64,000 bases of DNA from Streptomyces sp. SID13726 (lineage in GTDB: Bacteria > Actinomycetota > Actinomycetes > Streptomycetales > Streptomycetaceae). Below, piece after piece: positions 59,542-64,000 of this stretch. The notes below the pieces were generated by a model. The model was not told where the DNA came from. It saw only the letters and a program-made list of their open reading frames with translations, and made no database searches. The translations under genes and the position numbers were made by a program. The stretch spans positions 62,001 through 126,000 of the forward strand of contig NZ_JAAGLY010000014.1 of NCBI RefSeq assembly GCF_010548375.1. Direction: 5' to 3'. Each line of letters starts with the position of its first letter. Within the stretch, counting starts at the first letter, position 1.

Positions 59542-60409
59542 CGTGATCACCACTCCCAGACAGAGACGGCGCCAGGCGTCGCCACCGGCCGCGCCGGAAC
59601 CCGCGGTGTCCTGTTCGCGATGTGGCTGTCGCTCGTCCTACTCGTCGCGTCTGTCTCCGCGCTCAACCTCGACCGCCTCGGACGCCGTGACGTCCTCGTC
59701 GTCGATACCGTTGCCTTCGGTGCCGCCTCGCTCGCGGCCTCCTTCACCGACTCCACCGGCACCCTCGTCGTCTGGCGGGCCATTATGGGCCTCTCGGCGC
59801 CGTGATGATCATGTCCGGCACGCTGTCGACGATCACCGCGGCCTTCCCGCTGGAACAGCGGTTCACGCGCGTGGCCACTGGTGAGGCTTCGCCGCGGACG
59901 CCATCATCGGCATGCTGGCGGCAGGCGCGCTGTTGGAGTGGTTCACCTGGCGGTCGATCTTCGTCGTCGGCACCACCGTGGCCCTGACCGCCGCCCTCGC
60001 CGCCGTTTTGCAGGCATCCAACGCCAAGGACGCCCACCCGCCCCGGCTCGACGTCGCGGGTGCCGTCAGTACCGCCCTGGCCATCGACACGCTCGTGTGC
60101 GGAATCATCGAGCGCAACGAGAAGGGATGGACGGAACCAGTGGCGATCGGCGCCTTCGCCGTCAGCGTCGTGTGCTTCGCGGTCTACGCCTACCTTGGGA
60201 GGCGCACCCAACACCCGCTGCCCGACACCGCCCTGGTCGGCATCCCTGGCTTCCGCGCCTGCATCGCGGCTCCCGTGTTCGCGGGCGGGACCACGGTCGC
60301 GGCGATCTCGGTGGCCGTGCCCCGCTCCCGCTTCAGTCCGGCCCAGTTGGCCCCCGCCGTGCGGACCTCGGCGCTGGGCCTGTCCCGGGTGCTGCGGAGT
60401 GGCGGCTGA
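59542..60409 (+). pseudogene. MFS transporter (DHA2 type), decayed
   Basis: Fragments in successive frames spell an MFS exporter or uptake permease: GVLFAMWLSLVLLVASVSALN, a jump of about 40 residues to LDRLGRRDVLVVDTVAFGAASL (motif A region), VMIMSGTLSTITAAFPLEQR, then LLEWFTWRSIFVVGTTVALT and RLDVAGAVSTALAIDTLV (pieces cited separately). At least two frameshifts and one deletion are needed, and the C-terminal half is missing. It starts 27 bp after the ligase gene, so it was probably the transporter of this operon. Confidence 0.8.
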
Positions 60410-60626
60410 TCGTCTGCGCGGTCTCATCGGCCTCCGAGCCCGACGTCCGCTTGCGATGTCCTCCGTCCGCGGGCCAGGGGCCTTGATTCCGTCGCGCCCC
60501 GGTCCACCGGGCCGGTGGACCGGGGCTGTCCCCGGGCCGGGCCACGGGAAGCGGGCTACACCCGTGAGGCGGATCCCCCGGGCCTCGCTGTCCCACGATG
60601 CGGGAACGCGTGCGGGGCGTAACGTT

Positions 60627-62801
60627 TTGAAGGTGGACTTCACGCCCGACGCTCTTCTCGCCCGGGCCGCACACGACCTCAGCCCGAGGGCGGGCGAGCT
60701 GGCGTGCCAGGTGGAGGAGGCCCTGCGCAGGGACGTGCCGGAACTCTGGGAGGACCCGGAGGTGCGGGCATCGCAGAACATCGCCGAGCGGGTCGCCGGT
60801 GCGCTGTTCGCGCTTGAGTACAACATCCCGCCAGGCGACATCGAGCCACCGGCCGCCGACCTGGAACGGGCGCGTCGGCTGGCTCGGCACGGCACCCCCG
60901 TCAGCGTGCTGCTGCGGGCCTACCGCCTCGGACAGGGAGTCGTCGTCGACCGGATACTGGAGCAGATGCCCCGGCTGACGGACGATCCCCGGCTGATCTG
61001 CGCGACGACCCAGAGACTGATCGCGCGGACGACCCAGTTCCTCGACCGGACCTCCGAGCGGGGCGTCGCCGCGTACCAGGAGGAATGGGACCGTCGACTG
61101 CGGGGGCGGATGGCGACGGTGAACGAGGCCAGCACACGCATCGGGACCACTCTGGACATCGCGCGGACCGCACAGGAACTGGCGGACCTGGCCGCCGAGA
61201 ACTTCGCCGACCTCGTCACCGTCGATCTGCTGGACTCCGTGCTCCCGGGACCCGGCAAGCGGGAGCCGGGAGTGTTCACCTTGCGGCGGGTCGCCCACCG
61301 GACCGGAGAGGGGGAATCACCGGTGGTCACGACCGACGTGGCGGAGGTCCACACCTGCGCACCCGGATCCCCCGAGCAGAGCGCTCTGGTCACCGGACTC
61401 GCCTCGCGGTACGACGCCGACACGTCGACGTCCGACCCAGGCCTCTCCGGCGGCGTCGCCCAGATCCACTCCATCCTGGTGGCACCGCTGTGCACGCGCG
61501 GCACGACCCTGGGAGTCGCACGCTTCTACCGCCTGCGCGCCACCGAGCCGTTCGACGACGCGGACCTGCTGTTCGTCCAGGACATAGTGGCCAGGGCCGC
61601 CACGGCCATCGACAACGCCCTGCGCTACACACGCATGCGTGCGAATGCACTCGCCCTGCAGCGTAGTTTCCTGCCTCGGCACACCACCGGACAGAACACC
61701 CTGGAGATCGCCTACCGCTACCTGCCGGCCGCGGCCGAACTCGGTGTGGGAGGTGACTGGTACGACATCATCCCGCTGTCCGGTGCCCGGGTGGCCCTCG
61801 TGGTAGGCGACGTGGTCGGCCACGGCATCCACGCCGCCGCCACCATGGGGCGGCTCCGTACCGCCGTGCGCACCCTGGCCGACATCGACCTGCCGCCGGA
61901 CGAGCTCCTCACACACCTGGACGACGTCGTGATCCGGCTGTCCGCCGAGGCTGTCGCCGACGCGGACACGCAGGACGAGGGTGACCTGGGTGCCACGTGT
62001 CTGTACGCCGTCTACGATCCCGTCTCGCGCCGCTGCAACCTGGCCCGGGCCGGACACGTACTGCCCGTCATGGTGACGAGCGACGGCGTCGTCGACATGG
62101 TCGACCTGCCTCCCGGCCCGCCGTTGGGCCTCGGGGGCCTGCCGTTCGAGTCGGCCGAGATCGACCTGCCCGACGGCAGCCTGCTCGCCCTCTACACCGA
62201 TGGCCTGGTCGAAGCTCGCGACCATGACATCGAGACGGGCATCACCAGGTTGCGCGGCGCTCTCGCCAGACCCTCGGACTCACTGGAGGACGCCTGTGAC
62301 TTCGTGGTCAAGACCCTGTTGCCGGACCAGCCGGAGGACGACGTGGCGCTCGTCCTGGCACGCGCTGTCGGCCTGGCCGACCGTCATGTCGCCACCTGGG
62401 AGCTCGAAGCGGACCCCGCCATCGTCTCCCGAACGCGATCGGCCGTCTCCCGGCAACTGGCCGACTGGGGTCTGGAAGGGCTGGACTTCACCGCCGAACT
62501 CGTCGTCAGCGAACTGGTCACCAACGCCATCCGCTACGGCCGGCCGCCCATTCGGTTGCGTCTGATTCACGACCACGCCCTCATGTGCGAGGTCACCGAC
62601 GACAGCAGTACGACTCCGCATCTACGCCGAGCAAGGGTGTTCGACGAAGGAGGCCGTGGTCTGTTGCTGGTGGGCCAGTTGGCCAGGCACTGGGGTACGC
62701 GGCACGCCCGCCACGGCAAGACGGTCTGGGCCGAACTGGACGACAGTGCGGGACTGGTGACCCTGGACCTGGATCTCGACCTGGAACTGGACCCTGTCTA
62801 G
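60627..62801 (+). CDS. Multidomain stress/anti-sigma regulator: RsbRD_N-like, GAF, SpoIIE phosphatase, HATPase
   Basis: About 724 residues in four parts. Residues 1-160 resemble the RsbRD N-terminal helical domain (LARHGTPVSVLLRAYRLGQG). Residues about 170-340 form a GAF sensor. The PP2C/SpoIIE phosphatase (about 350-570) has VGGDWYDIIPLSGARVALVV and GDVVGHGIHAAATMG with metal-binding Asp residues, then LALYTDGLVEARD. A final HATPase (about 595-710) has ELVVSELVTNAIRYG and DEGGRGLLLVGQLA. Streptomyces has many such proteins, which tune anti-sigma/anti-anti-sigma partners. TTG 60627 or GTG 60633 starts the recognisable protein; neither has a strong ribosome binding site. Confidence 0.85.
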   Translation: MKVDFTPDALLARAAHDLSPRAGELACQVEEALRRDVPELWEDPEVRASQNIAERVAGALFALEYNIPPGDIEPPAADLERARRLARHGTPVSVLLRAYRLGQGVVVDRILEQMPRLTDDPRLICATTQRLIARTTQFLDRTSERGVAAYQEEWDRRLRGRMATVNEASTRIGTTLDIARTAQELADLAAENFADLVTVDLLDSVLPGPGKREPGVFTLRRVAHRTGEGESPVVTTDVAEVHTCAPGSPEQSALVTGLASRYDADTSTSDPGLSGGVAQIHSILVAPLCTRGTTLGVARFYRLRATEPFDDADLLFVQDIVARAATAIDNALRYTRMRANALALQRSFLPRHTTGQNTLEIAYRYLPAAAELGVGGDWYDIIPLSGARVALVVGDVVGHGIHAAATMGRLRTAVRTLADIDLPPDELLTHLDDVVIRLSAEAVADADTQDEGDLGATCLYAVYDPVSRRCNLARAGHVLPVMVTSDGVVDMVDLPPGPPLGLGGLPFESAEIDLPDGSLLALYTDGLVEARDHDIETGITRLRGALARPSDSLEDACDFVVKTLLPDQPEDDVALVLARAVGLADRHVATWELEADPAIVSRTRSAVSRQLADWGLEGLDFTAELVVSELVTNAIRYGRPPIRLRLIHDHALMCEVTDDSSTTPHLRRARVFDEGGRGLLLVGQLARHWGTRHARHGKTVWAELDDSAGLVTLDLDLDLELDPV

Positions 62802-62934
62802 CCGTCGGGCGGGGAGCCTGCCTTCTGGGTCATTCCCTCCCGCTGTCCGACACAAGGGTGGTGAGGCGGGCAGTTGGACGCGATCAACCGGGGGAGTGCG
62901 GAGGTGTTCTTCCCGCGTCTCGCTGCCCGTGATC

Positions 62935-62982
62935 CGGACATGTCTCAGGACCGGGCCTCGGCCCGGTCCTGAGACATGTCCG
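62935..62982. terminator. Perfect 23-bp-arm hairpin between convergent genes
   Basis: Arms 62935-62957 and 62960-62982 are exactly complementary, with only TC between them; each arm contains ACATGTCTCAGGACCGGGCC or its complement. It lies 133 bp past the regulator stop and 23 bp past the stop of the secreted-protein gene on the other strand. It is a strong bidirectional terminator candidate. The rest of 62802-63005 shows no gene. Confidence 0.8.
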
Positions 62983-63005
62983 CTGGTGCGGCCGGGTGCA
63001 TCCGG

Positions 63006-63365
63006 TCAGGACAGCCGCAGGGTCGTGGTCGAAGAGCTGGTCTTCGGGATGTACGCCTCTTTCCACGTCCACGCGGCGCTGCCGCGCTTGTAGTGCAGCT
63101 CGATCGAGGAGTTCTTCTTCCACCAGTAGTTCCAGCCCGTGGCGCAGGTGTGCGCGTTGGCCTTCCAGACCGGTGAGTCGTCCCAGTCGTTGAACTGGTT
63201 GTAGCCCTTGATCCAGTAGTCGATCTGCACGTCCGAGTCGTTGCAGAGGGTGATTTGCACGGCGGAGGCCGAGTCGGCGCTGGCCGTCGTGGGAAGTGCC
63301 AGGCCGCCGAGGGTGGCGCCGACGGCGAGCAGGCCAAGGGTGAGTTTCCTTCTGATGTCGCGCAT
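63006..63365 (-). CDS. Small secreted protein of unknown function
   Basis: A 119-residue protein. It has a Sec signal peptide: basic MRDIRRK, hydrophobic LTLGLLAVGATLGGLALP, and an Ala-Ser-Ala-type cleavage site (TTASADS) near residue 30. The mature part of about 88 residues is rich in Trp, Tyr and Asn (YWIKGYNQFNDWDDS, GWNYWWKKNSSIELHYKRG) and has two Cys, suggesting a disulphide-linked beta fold. I do not recognise the family confidently; small secreted Streptomyces proteins of this kind are common. Confidence 0.75.
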   Translation of the reverse strand: MRDIRRKLTLGLLAVGATLGGLALPTTASADSASAVQITLCNDSDVQIDYWIKGYNQFNDWDDSPVWKANAHTCATGWNYWWKKNSSIELHYKRGSAAWTWKEAYIPKTSSSTTTLRLS

Positions 63366-63409
63366 CGCGTCATCACCATCCTGTGAGTACTGGTCAAAAT
63401 GAAGCGGGC

Positions 63410-64000
63410 TCAGCCGAGCAGTCGCCGGGACCGCAGCCAGGCCCGTGCCGCCGTGCCGGGGCTTTCGCCGGCCCTGACGGACGCAGCGAGCGTGGCCAGC
63501 TGTTCCGTCGTGAGGTCGGTGTTGACCCGGGAGAGGGCTCCGCGGGCGGCCAGGCCCGCGAAGGGAGCGGCGATCAGCGGGAAGACGTGTTCGGGCGGGA
63601 TGACGCCCTTGGGGTCGGTCAGCACGACCAAGTGGTCCCGGGTGAGGACGGGGTCGGTGCTGGACAGGGCGAGCACGTCGGCGGTCGCCGTAGTGCCCGA
63701 GGAGACGAGGGTGCAGCCGTACGCCGCCTTCAGCGCGGACACCGAGGGGGTGTCGAGGTCGCCGGACGCGGAGCCGCCGAGGGTCAGCCGACGGCCGGGC
63801 CCGGCCAGGTCGGCGATGCTGTGCATGCCGCCGTTGAGTCCGGCGGCGGCCCGGGTGACGGCGAGGACTACGCCGTGCTGGGCGGCGGCGGCCGGCAGGG
63901 CGTCGATGCCCACGGGGAGCACCGTGCTCAGCGTCGCCGCCATGTTGCCCGGCAGAGTCTCCCCGGCCGGAAACGTGCGCAGCACAGTGGCTTCATAGGC
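63410..64000 (-). CDS. Glycine-betaine-type ABC substrate-binding protein, C-terminal part
   Basis: The frame is open to the window edge. The 196 visible residues resemble the second lobe of OpuAC/ProX-type binding proteins for quaternary amines or choline. Visible features are LSTVLPVGIDALPAAAAQHG, LTLGGSASGDLDTPSVSALK, VSSGTTATADVLALSSTDP and LTDPKGVIPPEHVFPLIAAP. The stop lies 44 bp upstream of the small secreted-protein gene, in the same direction. The signal peptide, and any permease or ATPase genes, lie beyond the window. Confidence 0.8.
   Translation of the reverse strand, partial: AYEATVLRTFPAGETLPGNMAATLSTVLPVGIDALPAAAAQHGVVLAVTRAAAGLNGGMHSIADLAGPGRRLTLGGSASGDLDTPSVSALKAAYGCTLVSSGTTATADVLALSSTDPVLTRDHLVVLTDPKGVIPPEHVFPLIAAPFAGLAARGALSRVNTDLTTEQLATLAASVRAGESPGTAARAWLRSRRLLG

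Overview
The window is a very GC-rich, densely coded stretch with actinobacterial gene style: GTG starts, ATGA and GTGA stop/start overlaps, AraC, IclR, TetR and MerR regulators, an RsbRD/GAF/SpoIIE/HATPase signalling protein and a CE1758-type flavin monooxygenase. Streptomyces is the best guess. No rRNA, tRNA or CRISPR array was seen.

Layout. (1) 1-5.7 kb: ordinary accessory genes: a pirin cut by the window edge, a luciferase-like monooxygenase, a TPR protein, an MFS exporter, a DUF3291 protein and a divergent MerR regulator. The last two face each other across a 53-bp near-perfect palindrome. (2) 5.8-29.0 kb, all on the minus strand: a polyunsaturated-fatty-acid (PUFA) synthase-like 'secondary lipid' cluster. 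In transcription order it holds a free ACP, a thioesterase, a KS-AT-ACPx3-KR-DH megasynthase, a KS-CLF-AT-DH-DH megasynthase, a PfaD-like enoyl reductase, two paralogous long acyl-CoA dehydrogenases, a phosphopantetheinyl transferase and a flavin amine-oxidase-like protein. The megasynthases follow the order known from myxobacterial Pfa2/Pfa3 proteins. The dehydrogenase pair and the COG2907-like flavoprotein are not part of EPA/DHA synthases, so the product is probably an unusual unsaturated lipid. AraC and divergent IclR regulators sit just upstream. (3) 31.2-33.4 kb: a scar where the 3' part of a response regulator abuts the 3' part of an OLD-family ATPase/nuclease.

(4) 33.5-52.0 kb: a catabolic island. 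It contains a cupin, a carboxymuconolactone-decarboxylase-like protein, a ribose-type ABC importer, a LysR regulator, VOC dioxygenase-like proteins, two aldehyde dehydrogenases, a fumarylacetoacetate-hydrolase (FAH) family enzyme, an alpha/beta hydrolase, a GlcG/HbpS-like protein, a MetE-like protein lacking most zinc ligands, an L-2-hydroxyglutarate-oxidase-like flavoenzyme, an amidohydrolase, a ThDP enzyme and an Ldh-family dehydrogenase. Four intergenic regions share a dyad GCA-N9-TGC, a plausible operator for the LysR protein. (5) 52.0-53.1 kb: a gene graveyard with a transposase 3' end and two TetR fragments.

(6) 53.1-60.4 kb: a second catabolic operon under a divergent TetR: extradiol-dioxygenase-like VOC protein, FAH-family hydrolase, FAD aromatic hydroxylase, acetoacetyl-CoA-synthetase-like ligase and a decayed MFS transporter. 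The order reads as ring hydroxylation, ring cleavage, C-C hydrolysis and CoA activation. (7) 60.6-64 kb: the multidomain phosphatase/anti-sigma-like regulator, a 23-bp-arm hairpin between convergent genes, a small secreted protein, and a substrate-binding protein of glycine-betaine type cut by the window edge.

All functions are read from sequence motifs and remembered family knowledge; no database search was run.
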